64,000 nt of DNA from Dyadobacter bucti (GTDB taxonomy: Bacteria > Bacteroidota > Bacteroidia > Cytophagales > Spirosomataceae). Both the position numbers and the translations under genes were made by a program. Below are positions 15,440 to 23,379 of the stretch, in pieces. The notes under the pieces were generated by a model. The model was not told where the DNA came from. It made no database searches and was given only the letters and a program-made list of their open reading frames with translations. The DNA lies in assembly GCF_005869225.1 (NCBI RefSeq), contig NZ_SWFP01000002.1:186001-250000 (forward strand). The letters run 5' to 3'. Each line of letters opens with the position of its first letter. Position 1 is the first letter of the stretch.

Positions 15440-16924
15440 TTATTTAGAGTCTTTCTCCAGTAATTGCCTTATTATATTCACGCCTTGTTCCAGTTCGTCG
15501 GTATTGGACGACGCAAAACCCAGTCTGGTTGCATTATGGAATTTTGACAGATTACCCTGCATAGAACCGTCCGCAAAATAGAGGTCTTTTTTTAATGCTT
15601 TTGCTGCAAGGTCTTTTAAGTCTATGCTAGGATCAAATTTGGCCCAAACCGCCATGCCACCATCCGGCACCTGAAAATCAACAAACTCGCCCAATTGGGC
15701 TTTTAACAGATCACAAAATACATCGCGCCTTTGCTTGTACACCCGAACCGATTTACGCAGATGTCTCTGGATAATTCCCTCACGCAACAATTCAGCCATC
15801 GCGTTTTCAAGAATCTGGTCGCCTTGCCGGTCGATAATCCTGCGCAGCTGCGCCAGGTGTGTGATCACATCTTCCGGTCCTACCAGATATCCAACTCTGA
15901 AAGCAGGCGAAATGGTTTTGGTAAAAGAGCCGCAATATAGTACCATACCCGCAGGATCTGCACCAGCCAATGGTAAAAACGGCTTGCTCAGATAATGGAA
16001 ATCATAGTCATAATCGTCCTCAAAAATGATAAAACCATACTTTTCTGCAAGTTTCAGCAACCTGATCCGCCTGTCTGCCCGAAGCGCTACGGTGGTCGGA
16101 TAGTGATGATGGGAAGTTACGTAAACCAGGCGTACACGGGTCTTTTCACAAATCGCTTCCAATGCATCCGTATCCATACCATGCTCATCAACAGGGGCTT
16201 GCAATACATTCGCCCCTGCCTGGACAAAGTTCATGTTAGCCCCGAACCAGCCCGGTTCATCACAAACAACCTGATCGCCGGGCTTCAAAAGCCCCTGACT
16301 GACCAGATGAATGCCCATGATCACGCCCCGGACGATCAGTATGTTTTCAGCGGTTATTTTCATCCCGCGCGTTTCGTTGAGATAAACGGACAATTCCTGT
16401 CGGAGCCAGGCCGAACCTTTGGTATCCCCGTAACCCAGACGAACATATGGATCCCCGTTTAACATCTGGCTCCTGTATGCCCTCGACAACTCATCCAGCG
16501 GTGCCAGCCTGGCATCCGGGAAACCATCGTCAAAATGAAATTTCGCAACCGGCTTCAATACTGCGCGATTCAGGTGCGGCATTGTGTCAAACTTAAAACC
16601 AGCTTTCTGCTGTGGAGAAGCATTCTGAACTGACTGCCCTGGCAACTTCACCGGCGTTATTTCCGGTATGTGACCGGCTACAAAAGTACCGCTCCCGGTC
16701 TGGCTTTCCAGCCAACCTTGGGCAAGCAGCTCATCGTACGCCTGCACCACAGTTCGCCTATGCACCTTCAGCAATGCCGCCAGCTGCCTGGTACTCAGCA
16801 GCCTGTAACCAGGCTCTAAGGTCCCTGCCCGGATCAAAGCCATGAGCTGATTGGCCAGCTGCAGATAAACCGGCTGTTTTCCGTTTTTTTCAACCGGCAA
16901 TAAAGCTGTAAGGACCTGCATCAT
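15440..16924 (-). CDS. MocR/PdxR-like regulator (GntR HTH fused to aminotransferase)
   Basis: This 494-residue protein has a GntR winged helix at about residues 18-85 (STRQLAALLKVHRRTVVQAYDELLAQGW) and an aminotransferase-like domain. Its PLP lysine is Lys336 in CGSFTKTISPAFRVGY, with the aspartate region in FEDDYDYDFHY. The ligand is expected to be PLP or a related compound. It is divergent from a pyridoxamine-phosphate-oxidase-like gene and followed by an MFS gene. PdxR-type MocR proteins are known to control vitamin B6 synthesis or salvage genes, so a B6-related role is plausible but not shown. The ATG at 16922-16924 lies right next to the first operator-like repeat. Confidence 0.9.
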   Translation of the reverse strand: MMQVLTALLPVEKNGKQPVYLQLANQLMALIRAGTLEPGYRLLSTRQLAALLKVHRRTVVQAYDELLAQGWLESQTGSGTFVAGHIPEITPVKLPGQSVQNASPQQKAGFKFDTMPHLNRAVLKPVAKFHFDDGFPDARLAPLDELSRAYRSQMLNGDPYVRLGYGDTKGSAWLRQELSVYLNETRGMKITAENILIVRGVIMGIHLVSQGLLKPGDQVVCDEPGWFGANMNFVQAGANVLQAPVDEHGMDTDALEAICEKTRVRLVYVTSHHHYPTTVALRADRRIRLLKLAEKYGFIIFEDDYDYDFHYLSKPFLPLAGADPAGMVLYCGSFTKTISPAFRVGYLVGPEDVITHLAQLRRIIDRQGDQILENAMAELLREGIIQRHLRKSVRVYKQRRDVFCDLLKAQLGEFVDFQVPDGGMAVWAKFDPSIDLKDLAAKALKKDLYFADGSMQGNLSKFHNATRLGFASSNTDELEQGVNIIRQLLEKDSK

Positions 16925-16925
16925 A

Positions 16926-16973
16926 ATTGGACCACCATTTTTAAAAATATTGGACTATTACAAGCATCCAATT
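16926..16973. promoter_or_regulatory. MocR operator candidate: two direct and one inverted repeat
   Basis: ATTGGAC occurs at 16926-16932 and 16949-16955 (23 bases apart), and the inverse ATCCAAT at 16966-16972. Direct repeats plus an inverted copy are described for MocR/PdxR binding regions. The block spans the gap between the regulator and the PNPOx-like gene, and one copy touches the regulator's start codon, which would suit autorepression. Confidence 0.5.
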
Positions 16974-16979
16974 AAACTA

Positions 16980-16987
16980 TAATTTTG
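16980..16987 (+). promoter_or_regulatory. -7 promoter element, TAATTTTG
   Basis: An exact TAnnTTTG match lies 15 bases before the ATG of the PNPOx-like gene, so the leader would be only about 9 bases. No good -33 box is present at normal spacing. This would fit a promoter that needs the MocR protein bound at the upstream repeats. Confidence 0.45.
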
Positions 16988-17002
16988 ATCAAAAACAAAA
17001 CC

Positions 17003-17644
17003 ATGAACACTCCCCCATCTCATCTTATCCCCAGCCGTTCAGCTAAAAGAGCCACTTTTGACGCAGGAAGCATTTACAGTATACTGGATGAAGCACTTTT
17101 TTGTACCATGAGCTTTGCGATGGATAACCGGCCGTTTTCGATTCCTACTTCTTTCGTTCGCTACGAAGATAAAATATACATTCATGGTTCCGTAGGAAGC
17201 CATTTTATCAGGGAAATTGAGAAAGGAATTCCGGTTTGCATTACGGTAATGCTGACGGATGCCCTGGTTATTGCCAAATCGGCCTTCAGTTTTTCTGTCA
17301 ACTACCGGTCTGTGGTCATTTTTGCCAAAGCCGAAAAAATCGAAAACCCGGAAGAGAAACTGTCTGCTTTTGAGTGGCTTACCGATAAAATTACTCCCGG
17401 AGGCTGGGACTACCTCAGGCCCGCAACACCAAGTGAAACAAAAAAAACGACCGTACTGGCATTTTCGCTTGCAGAAGCATCGGCAAAAATCAGAACGGGA
17501 ATGCCCAAAGACGAGGAAGAGGATCTCGAATTGCCGATCTGGTCCGGGATAATTCCTCTGGAAACAAAACGTCTGACCCCGATACCCGACGAATCGAGCC
17601 TGAAAATAACGTTGCCAACACACCTTTCCGGCACAAATTCATGA
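17003..17644 (+). CDS. Pyridoxamine 5'-phosphate oxidase-like flavoprotein
   Basis: This encodes 213 residues from the ATG at 17003; a TTG-led extension to 16985 overlaps the -7 element and is less likely. The pattern is that of a split-barrel FMN-binding PNPOx-like protein: a helix (AGSIYSILDEALFCTMSFAM), strands (PFSIPTSFVRYEDKIYIHG), then SVGSHFIREIEKG, the segment that in this superfamily contacts FMN phosphate. The C-terminal part (ELPIWSGIIPL) is conserved in the Pyridox_ox_2-type branch. These proteins reduce or oxidise small molecules with FMN, and true PNP oxidation is not assured. It is divergent from the MocR-MFS unit and probably its target. Confidence 0.82.
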   Translation: MNTPPSHLIPSRSAKRATFDAGSIYSILDEALFCTMSFAMDNRPFSIPTSFVRYEDKIYIHGSVGSHFIREIEKGIPVCITVMLTDALVIAKSAFSFSVNYRSVVIFAKAEKIENPEEKLSAFEWLTDKITPGGWDYLRPATPSETKKTTVLAFSLAEASAKIRTGMPKDEEEDLELPIWSGIIPLETKRLTPIPDESSLKITLPTHLSGTNS

Positions 17645-17697
17645 AATGATCTGTCAGCCATGCAACTTCTGGTTAAACCTGGACATCTTTACCCAAA

Positions 17698-17967
17698 ATG
17701 GATACCAGGTTTAATTATTACCCTTGCGATTTTATGACAGGAAAGGAATTATTCGATCACTATCAATCGGCTGCCCAGCGCCAGGGCTTTGGTTCCAGAG
17801 AATTTCATTATGGGAATATTTTGTTTCAGGCGCTTAAACTGGAAGGGGAAGAGAAAATATTTCGTTTGCTCGAAATAGCAGAAAATACCGGAAAAAAGAT
17901 CGCGCTGGCTTACTCAGAGCCCAGGTCCGAAGAATTAACCGACCCGGATATCGCCGTTTTAATCTGA
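17698..17967 (+). CDS. Hypothetical protein, 89 residues
   Basis: An open frame starts at the ATG at 17698, 53 bases after the PNPOx-like gene on the same strand. The protein is soluble, with aromatic residues at the start (RFNYYPCDF) and helices (GKELFDHYQSAAQ, KIFRLLEIAEN) and an acidic tail. No family recognised. A later Met (residue 13) could be the true start. Existence is moderately supported by codon use like its neighbours and by the absence of a better frame here. Confidence 0.5.
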   Translation: MDTRFNYYPCDFMTGKELFDHYQSAAQRQGFGSREFHYGNILFQALKLEGEEKIFRLLEIAENTGKKIALAYSEPRSEELTDPDIAVLI

Positions 17968-18020
17968 ACGTATCAATTACATCAACACTAACCGGTAACT
18001 GCTATACGCAGAACGTAAAT

Positions 18021-18260
18021 TCAGGGTTGGCTGTCGGACGCGTAGTATCCGTTTCCTGCCAGTTTCCCTCGAATACGATTGATATCGTTTACAGATCTAC
18101 CTCCGGAGATTTTGGTCAAAGCAGTCGTTTCTGCACGATTAACCCTCGCTTCTTCGTCATTGATATGAAAAATGTAGGCGCTTCCCGCAAACGCGATTAC
18201 CAGCATGATGCTGACGATAACAAAAAGGAAGGATAGGAATTTTTCGATTTGATTTTTCAT
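18021..18260 (-). CDS. Small single-pass membrane protein, 79 residues
   Basis: The protein has a positively charged start (MKNQIEKF) followed by a strong transmembrane helix (LSFLFVIVSIMLVIAFAGSAYIF), then a charged extracytoplasmic part with TALTKISGGRSVNDINRIRG. It could equally be a signal anchor. No family recognised. It stands alone between two plus-strand small genes. Confidence 0.55.
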   Translation of the reverse strand: MKNQIEKFLSFLFVIVSIMLVIAFAGSAYIFHINDEEARVNRAETTALTKISGGRSVNDINRIRGKLAGNGYYASDSQP

Positions 18261-18430
18261 GACTGATAATGTGTTATGTTAAAGCAGGTCCTGGCTGATA
18301 CTGTATAACCAAATTTCAACAAAGTCTGAAAGTTTTCCCACAACTGATTATTCATAGGAGGCTATATTGATCAAAAGGTAAAAGGATCAATTTTTGCTGG
18401 TATGTGTATCTACATCAAACATAAAAAACC

Positions 18431-18700
18431 ATGGATAGCCAAACCGAAGCGAAAAAAAAAGAACTGGAGCAGAAAATCCTTTCAAAAAGGCAGCAAATAG
18501 AATTCGAGAAGACGAACATGGATCTCACATCGGAATTCTCGGCAGAAAACCGTGAAAATCCGGACGTAATGGAAGAAGCTAAAAACTTCGACGATCCTGC
18601 GGAAAATGTGCTCGCGGAAAGTGACTCAAAATCCTTGAAGAAAGCTGAACAGGAATTGGCCGAACTGGTGGAAAAGCTATCTCGCTATAACCGGGACTGA
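18431..18700 (+). CDS. Small acidic coiled-coil protein, 89 residues
   Basis: Two helical, heptad-like stretches (EAKKKELEQKILSKRQQIEFEK and KKAEQELAELVEKLSRYN) flank a Glu/Asp/Asn-rich middle. The protein is soluble and very charged, with no cysteine. It overlaps the 3' end of the convergent YceI gene by 24 bases. Function unknown; a helical-hairpin stress protein is one possibility. Confidence 0.55.
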   Translation: MDSQTEAKKKELEQKILSKRQQIEFEKTNMDLTSEFSAENRENPDVMEEAKNFDDPAENVLAESDSKSLKKAEQELAELVEKLSRYNRD

Positions 18701-19213
18701 GAGTACCACAGCAGTTGAATCGGATTCTTTTCCTGATATTTTGCCAATTCCGAAATCGCCCCGGTTCACCTTAAAACTTCCTTTAAAAACTGCTTTCCCG
18801 GAATCCTGCACAAAAACAAAGGGAATGGAAATTTGCCTGGTCACACCGTGGAGCTGCAGATCGCCGCGCACAATGTATGCGGAGTCGAGCCTGGAAATAC
18901 CTGAAGAAACAAAACGAATCAAGGGGTAACGCCCGGCGTCAAACCATTTTTCACTTCTTGCATGTTTATTTTTTAGCTCATTTCCTGTATTGATTGAATT
19001 AACATCCACCTCTACATCAAATTTTGATGTAGCAGGATGATCCGGGTCGAAAAAGATGGAACCTGACAATTTTTCGAAAACACCATGCGCATATTTACCT
19101 TCAAACTTTATGATATGCTCTCCGGTAATTTCCCAGTCGTGCAATAAAACCAGGCTGAATGAACTTAGCAGGAATATGACGAAAGCAGCGATGCAATATC
19201 TCTTTTTACTCAT
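18677..19213 (-). CDS. YceI-family lipocalin-like protein
   Basis: This encodes about 178 residues from MSKKRY at 19213; a further upstream ATG at 19222 adds three. A signal peptide or anchor (YCIAAFVIFLLSSFSLVLL) leads into the YceI beta-barrel. Typical segments are ITGEHIIKFEGKYAHGVFEKLSGSI-like strands, FDVEVDVNSINTGN, HARSEKWFDAGRYPLIRFVSS and the HGVTRQISIPF strand. YceI proteins bind long isoprenoid or lipid chains in the periplasm. It is 14 bases downstream of an AraC regulator on the same strand, which probably controls it. The 3' end overlaps a convergent gene. Confidence 0.85.
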   Translation of the reverse strand: MSKKRYCIAAFVIFLLSSFSLVLLHDWEITGEHIIKFEGKYAHGVFEKLSGSIFFDPDHPATSKFDVEVDVNSINTGNELKNKHARSEKWFDAGRYPLIRFVSSGISRLDSAYIVRGDLQLHGVTRQISIPFVFVQDSGKAVFKGSFKVNRGDFGIGKISGKESDSTAVVLSVPVIAR

Positions 19214-19227
19214 AACAAACATTACTT

Positions 19228-20244
19228 TTAAGCCGAAACAGTTTTAGAACTGCCTCTCGTCTGAAATCCGGAAGGTGTACTGCCTGTAAATTTTTTGAAT
19301 GCTATCGAAAAATGCTGGGCGTATTCATATCCCAGAACATCGGCCACTTCTTCCACGGACATATTGCAATTCCTGAGCAAATTCCCCGCATATTCCATTC
19401 TCAACTGCCGCAGATAGGCAAACACCGACGTGCCAAACAATGCCTTGAAACCTTTTTTGACCTTAAATTCATTTAAAACAAAAATACGGCTCAGTTCCGT
19501 CAAACTGGTCTCAGCAAGAAAGTTACGGTCCAGATAATCTTTTAGCTGATGAAGTTTTTCTGCATCGTCCGGCCTGATTTCCTCCCGCACTCGCAGCGGA
19601 TTTCTGAACTGACCGATCTGAAATGCGAGCAATTCCAGCGCCTTGGACTGGATCAGAAGATTACGCATCGGCCCGGCTCCGGTGCAATTACGTATGTCAC
19701 TGATGAGCCTGAGCATTTGATGCGTGGTGTCCACCGTTCCCTTCGCACCCGCGAAAGGTCGGCCGAGATCAAGATTATTCAAAACGGCCTCGCTCCAGGC
19801 GTCATCGCAGCCAATAGCATCAGCAAAAAAAGCCTTGTCCAGACTTAGGTGGAACATTTCAATACTGGAGTTTGCCCGGATATGGTTCAGATCCCCTCCC
19901 TCCGGCGCGAATACGAGGTTATGCTTGTGCGGCCGCATGCAAAGTTCCTGTTTCAGGCCGAAAAAATGGGTGTCCAGCTGCCCGGACATCTGAAAATTGA
20001 TATTGACTGTACTGTCCGGGGTACTGTCATACAATTTAATTTCCTCATTCGTAGTCCAGCGGATGTCCATCAGATGCATGTGAGGAAAGCCTATACTTTT
20101 ATATTTGATTGTGCCTGCTTTCGGGTGATAATGGGTCGCAAAGTCACCCGAAGTATTTGACGGCAACTTCAAACCTACTTCCTGCGGGCTCGGAAATGTG
20201 GAGAAATCAATAATATCTGAGGAATTGAGAACAAGGGCTGCCAT
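19228..20244 (-). CDS. AraC-family transcriptional regulator
   Basis: This encodes 338 residues. An N-terminal domain of about 210 residues of mixed beta structure is followed by the double AraC helix-turn-helix (about 225-330). The first HTH has LTELSRIFVLNEFKVKKGFK, the second VEEVADVLGYEYAQHFSIAFKKFTGSTPSGF, the most conserved AraC signature. The N-terminal domain resembles cupin-like or aromatic-effector domains only loosely. YceI follows 14 bases downstream in the same direction, so autoregulated co-transcription is likely. Confidence 0.88.
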   Translation of the reverse strand: MAALVLNSSDIIDFSTFPSPQEVGLKLPSNTSGDFATHYHPKAGTIKYKSIGFPHMHLMDIRWTTNEEIKLYDSTPDSTVNINFQMSGQLDTHFFGLKQELCMRPHKHNLVFAPEGGDLNHIRANSSIEMFHLSLDKAFFADAIGCDDAWSEAVLNNLDLGRPFAGAKGTVDTTHQMLRLISDIRNCTGAGPMRNLLIQSKALELLAFQIGQFRNPLRVREEIRPDDAEKLHQLKDYLDRNFLAETSLTELSRIFVLNEFKVKKGFKALFGTSVFAYLRQLRMEYAGNLLRNCNMSVEEVADVLGYEYAQHFSIAFKKFTGSTPSGFQTRGSSKTVSA

Positions 20245-20373
20245 TTTCGGAAAAACTTTCTTATGAATTGATGTTTCAATACTTTGAAAAGCTTACGAAA
20301 ATAGCATCTTTTGCATCGCCACGCCCGGTTATTTCGTGAACGGTAAACCCTGCCCTCTCATCAGGAGAAACGC

Positions 20374-21216
20374 TCAGGGTTGTCCTGTGGCCACAGGGCG
20401 CTCATTCCGGGACCATTCGCTCCACGATCCCACATACAATCCGGCGCCTTCAAAACCAGCCTCGGCCAGCGCCAGCAAAGTATGGCAGGCGGTTACGCCC
20501 GAACCACAATGCACAATCACATTTTCCGGATGGCGCCCACCCAGCACTTGTCTGTATTTTGCGGCCAGTTCATCGGTCGGAAGAAATTCACCTGTTTCAT
20601 CCAAGTTACCGGTGTAAGGAATGTTCACTGCACCGGGAATATGACCTGCCACCAGATCAATCGGTTCACTTTCCCCCACGAACCGGTAATTTTCACGCAC
20701 GTCGATCACCAGCTTTTCTTTGTCCGCTGTTGCACCGGCAACGTCGTTGATATCAAATAACGGCCAACTCCACGCTGAGAAAGGATAACCGCTTTTTCCG
20801 GCACCCTTCGCCGGCAAGTCCTTTGAAATAGGAAAACCTTCAGTCCGAATAGAGTCCAGCCCTCCGCTGACTACGTACACCTTTGCATGACCCGCAGCTT
20901 TGAGCATCCACCAGAACCGCGCTGCCGCATTGGCGCCTTTTTTATCATCGTAAACAATCACCACAGAGTCGGGCGTAATTCCCAGTTTCCCCAAAAACAG
21001 GGAGAAGTTTTCCGGATCGGGCAAGGGGTGCCTGCCTCCATCCGCTGCGTTGGCCGTTTTTTCCGAGAGATCCGTTTCCAGGTCGGCAAAAAGTGCATTT
21101 TTCAGATGTCCGGCCTTATACCTCTCCAAGGCATCTGCGCCTCCCCTCGCATCGACAATTACAGTGTATTCTTGTCCAATATATGTTTTGAGCTGATCAG
21201 CAGATATGATGTTCAT
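20374..21216 (-). CDS. sseA: 3-mercaptopyruvate-type sulfurtransferase
   Basis: This encodes 280 residues with two rhodanese domains. The N-terminal, inactive one (about 1-130) has VDARGG and an Asp at the active-site position (VVIVYDDKKG). The C-terminal domain carries the active Cys237 in HCGSGVTAC. The CGSGVTA loop is the 3-mercaptopyruvate sulfurtransferase type rather than the CRKGVT-like thiosulfate type. The enzyme should move sulfur from 3-mercaptopyruvate to thiols or cyanide in the cytoplasm. It is monocistronic by appearance. The symbol is by motif similarity. Confidence 0.85.
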   Translation of the reverse strand: MNIISADQLKTYIGQEYTVIVDARGGADALERYKAGHLKNALFADLETDLSEKTANAADGGRHPLPDPENFSLFLGKLGITPDSVVIVYDDKKGANAAARFWWMLKAAGHAKVYVVSGGLDSIRTEGFPISKDLPAKGAGKSGYPFSAWSWPLFDINDVAGATADKEKLVIDVRENYRFVGESEPIDLVAGHIPGAVNIPYTGNLDETGEFLPTDELAAKYRQVLGGRHPENVIVHCGSGVTACHTLLALAEAGFEGAGLYVGSWSEWSRNERPVATGQP

Positions 21217-21367
21217 GGATGCTAGGTTAGTTGAATGCCCAATTTATAAAAATACTCTTTACTTTGACAAAGACGCATCACCGGCTATGCGAAAATAAAA
21301 TGCCGTACTGTAAGTTTCGGCTCAAAAAAACTACCAATTGTGAAAGGCAATAACAAATCAACTTTCC

Positions 21368-21838
21368 ATGGAGAAAAATTTCCTGCAAACCATTCGAACG
21401 CATCAGAAAATCATCCACAAAATCAGCAGGATGTACAGAAACACCCCGGAAGATCAGCAGGACCTGTTTCAGGAAATTGTGTACCAGTTGTGGAGGGCTT
21501 TTCCGGCTTTCAGGCAGGAATCCAAGGTCAGTACCTGGATTTACAGGGTGGCGCTTAATACGGCCATTGCGGTATACCGTAAACCAAAACCGGAAATTCG
21601 TGCAACCGAAAACCTTCCTGAGCTTCCCGGAGAGGAGCCGGGGCCATCGGAAAACGAAGAGAGGATGTACGGGGCATTGAGAATGCTGAACGATTCGGAA
21701 AAAGCTATTATTTCCCTTTACCTCGAAGACTATTCCTACCAGGAGATCGCAGAAATAACCGGTATCAGTGAAAATTATGCGGGAGTTCGGATCAACAGAA
21801 TTAAAGAAAAACTCAAAACCATCTTAAACAGAAAATAA
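21368..21838 (+). CDS. ECF-type RNA polymerase sigma factor
   Basis: This encodes 156 residues. Region 2 is present as ISRMYRNTPEDQQDLFQEIVYQLWRAFP with the WIYRVALN segment after it, and region 4 as DSEKAIISLYLEDYSYQEIAEITGISENYAGVRINRIKEKL. The length is typical of extracytoplasmic-function sigma factors. One base separates its stop from the next gene, a membrane protein that probably controls it. The two should be co-translated. Confidence 0.92.
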   Translation: MEKNFLQTIRTHQKIIHKISRMYRNTPEDQQDLFQEIVYQLWRAFPAFRQESKVSTWIYRVALNTAIAVYRKPKPEIRATENLPELPGEEPGPSENEERMYGALRMLNDSEKAIISLYLEDYSYQEIAEITGISENYAGVRINRIKEKLKTILNRK

Positions 21839-21839
21839 T

Positions 21840-22379
21840 ATGAACATCGATGATTTCAAGACCGGCTGGCAAAATGCAGGTAACGGCTCTTATTCAGAAA
21901 AAGAAATAGAAATGATGACGAAGATCACCAGCCATCCTACATTGAAAAAAATCCGGGTTAAAATGCTTGCCGAAGCTATCATGTTGACGGCCCTCCTTTT
22001 CGGATATTACGACGGATTCGACGGGATCAATAAGCCTTTATACCTCAATGTATTGTTGGTATTGAGCGTCTGTATTTACATTCTGAATAATGTCGTCGGC
22101 TATATTTTTATAAAAACTCCTGCTACTGAATTTAACATTAAACTATCATTGTATAAACAAGTTACCACACTCAAACGGGTAAGGTTGTTTTCCCTGTTTT
22201 CCTCGGCTCTTTATGCGGTTTCACTTTTGGCCTTTTTTATGAACGGCATTCATTTTACTGGCCAAAAATACCTGATCATGTCCCTGGCCATTCTCGTTTA
22301 CCTGGTGCTTTTTATCCTGTCGTACCTTACCTGGAAAAGAAAAATAGACCATTTTAGTCGATTGGAAGAAGAATTTTAA
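21840..22379 (+). CDS. Membrane protein, probable anti-sigma partner
   Basis: This encodes 179 residues with four hydrophobic helices after a ~40-residue cytoplasmic N-terminus (FKTGWQNAG and KEIEMMTKITSHPTLKKIRVK). It lacks the ZAS zinc motif (HxxxCxxC) of common anti-sigma factors. Its gene follows the ECF sigma factor by one base, so control of that sigma factor is the natural guess. Similar ECF plus four-helix membrane protein pairs are frequent in Bacteroidota. The anti-sigma role is inferred from position only. Confidence 0.7.
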   Translation: MNIDDFKTGWQNAGNGSYSEKEIEMMTKITSHPTLKKIRVKMLAEAIMLTALLFGYYDGFDGINKPLYLNVLLVLSVCIYILNNVVGYIFIKTPATEFNIKLSLYKQVTTLKRVRLFSLFSSALYAVSLLAFFMNGIHFTGQKYLIMSLAILVYLVLFILSYLTWKRKIDHFSRLEEEF

Positions 22380-22426
22380 GAATTTAGTTGCCGTTAAAAC
22401 ACGCTCTTCAAATCACCATAAGTTAA

Positions 22427-23227
22427 ATGGTCAGTACCGATTTTTTTTCAAGCGATCTCGAACAGCTCCGTGATCTGCAACCTGCCGACTGGGGCGACCT
22501 TGTACCCCGTTTCCGTTACTTTATCGATTCTCCGTTTTGCAAGCCCATTAAAATCACAGAACGGGGCCAGGTGATAGCCATCGGAACGAGTATGTTCCAT
22601 AAGGATACCGCGTGGCTTGCATGTATTGTCGTGCATCCCGATCACAGAAAAAAAGGGCTTGGCAACACTATTACGAAGGAATTGATCGATGGCATCGACA
22701 GGAAACATTATCCAACGATCTACCTCGATGCGACGGATTTTGGTTATCCGGTTTACAAAAAGCTCGGTTTCCAAGTTGAGACAGAATATGCTCACTACAT
22801 CAGAAATCAAAAAACGGAAGGTCAGGTTTTGTCAGAAAATCTGCTGGAATATGAAGAAAAATTCAGCCAAGAGGTACTGGAACTCGACCGCAAGGTTTCG
22901 GGCGAAGACCGGAGCGGGATTCTGAATGATTTTATAGATTCGGCAATGCTTTATGTGAACAACTCAAAAGTGGAAGGTTTTTACATCCCCGGCTGGGGCG
23001 ACGGGCCTGTCCTCGCGGTTACCGACGTGGCCGGTACCGAATTGATGAAGCTGCGAATACAGACTTATGATAATGCGGTTTTTCCTGTTGAGAATACGAT
23101 TTCGGCGGATTTTGTGACGGACAACAATTTCGTATTCCGGAAAACTTCCAGGAGAATGTATTTGGGCCCTAAGAGAGTCTGGCAGCCGCGAAACCTTTGT
23201 AACTGGATTAGCGGGCAGCTGGGGTAG
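22427..23227 (+). CDS. GNAT-family N-acetyltransferase, two-domain
   Basis: This encodes 266 residues. The N-terminal GNAT domain (to about residue 130) has the acetyl-CoA loop VHPDHRKKGLGNTI and the C-terminal YKKLGFQVETEYAHYIRN segment. A second domain (about 145-266) has no clear signature and ends in an FRKTSRRMYLG strand; it resembles the C-terminal domain of Acetyltransf_18-type proteins. It should transfer an acetyl group to an amine of unknown identity in the cytoplasm. Both gene ends are free; a microsatellite lies about 75 bases downstream. Confidence 0.85.
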   Translation: MVSTDFFSSDLEQLRDLQPADWGDLVPRFRYFIDSPFCKPIKITERGQVIAIGTSMFHKDTAWLACIVVHPDHRKKGLGNTITKELIDGIDRKHYPTIYLDATDFGYPVYKKLGFQVETEYAHYIRNQKTEGQVLSENLLEYEEKFSQEVLELDRKVSGEDRSGILNDFIDSAMLYVNNSKVEGFYIPGWGDGPVLAVTDVAGTELMKLRIQTYDNAVFPVENTISADFVTDNNFVFRKTSRRMYLGPKRVWQPRNLCNWISGQLG

Positions 23228-23301
23228 CATCTGCTTTGAGAATAGCATCCGCGGAATAGAGAAACCGAGAAGACCTCGGCGCTAGCAAGCAACATAAAAA
23301 T

Positions 23302-23375
23302 TCACTCACTCACTTACTCACTCACTCACTCACTCACTCACTCACTCATTCACTCATTCACTCATTCACTCATTC
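23302..23375. repeat. Tetranucleotide microsatellite (TCAC/TCAT)n
   Basis: About 74 bases consist of eighteen or so 4-base units, mostly TCAC, with TCAT interspersed; the right-hand part alternates as an 8-base TCATTCAC repeat. It lies between the GNAT gene (+) and the cysteine-less redoxin-like gene (-), right after the latter's stop. Being outside coding frames and downstream of both genes, it should not switch either one on or off directly. No promoter is seen in it. Confidence 0.9.
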
Positions 23376-23379
23376 AAAA

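Noticed and set aside
18027..18236. A 69-codon plus-strand frame opposite the small membrane protein
   Set aside because: The minus-strand frame has a strong transmembrane helix; the plus-strand product has no features.
23302..23375. CRISPR-like repeat
   Set aside because: It is a simple 4-base repeat without spacers, and no cas gene is present.
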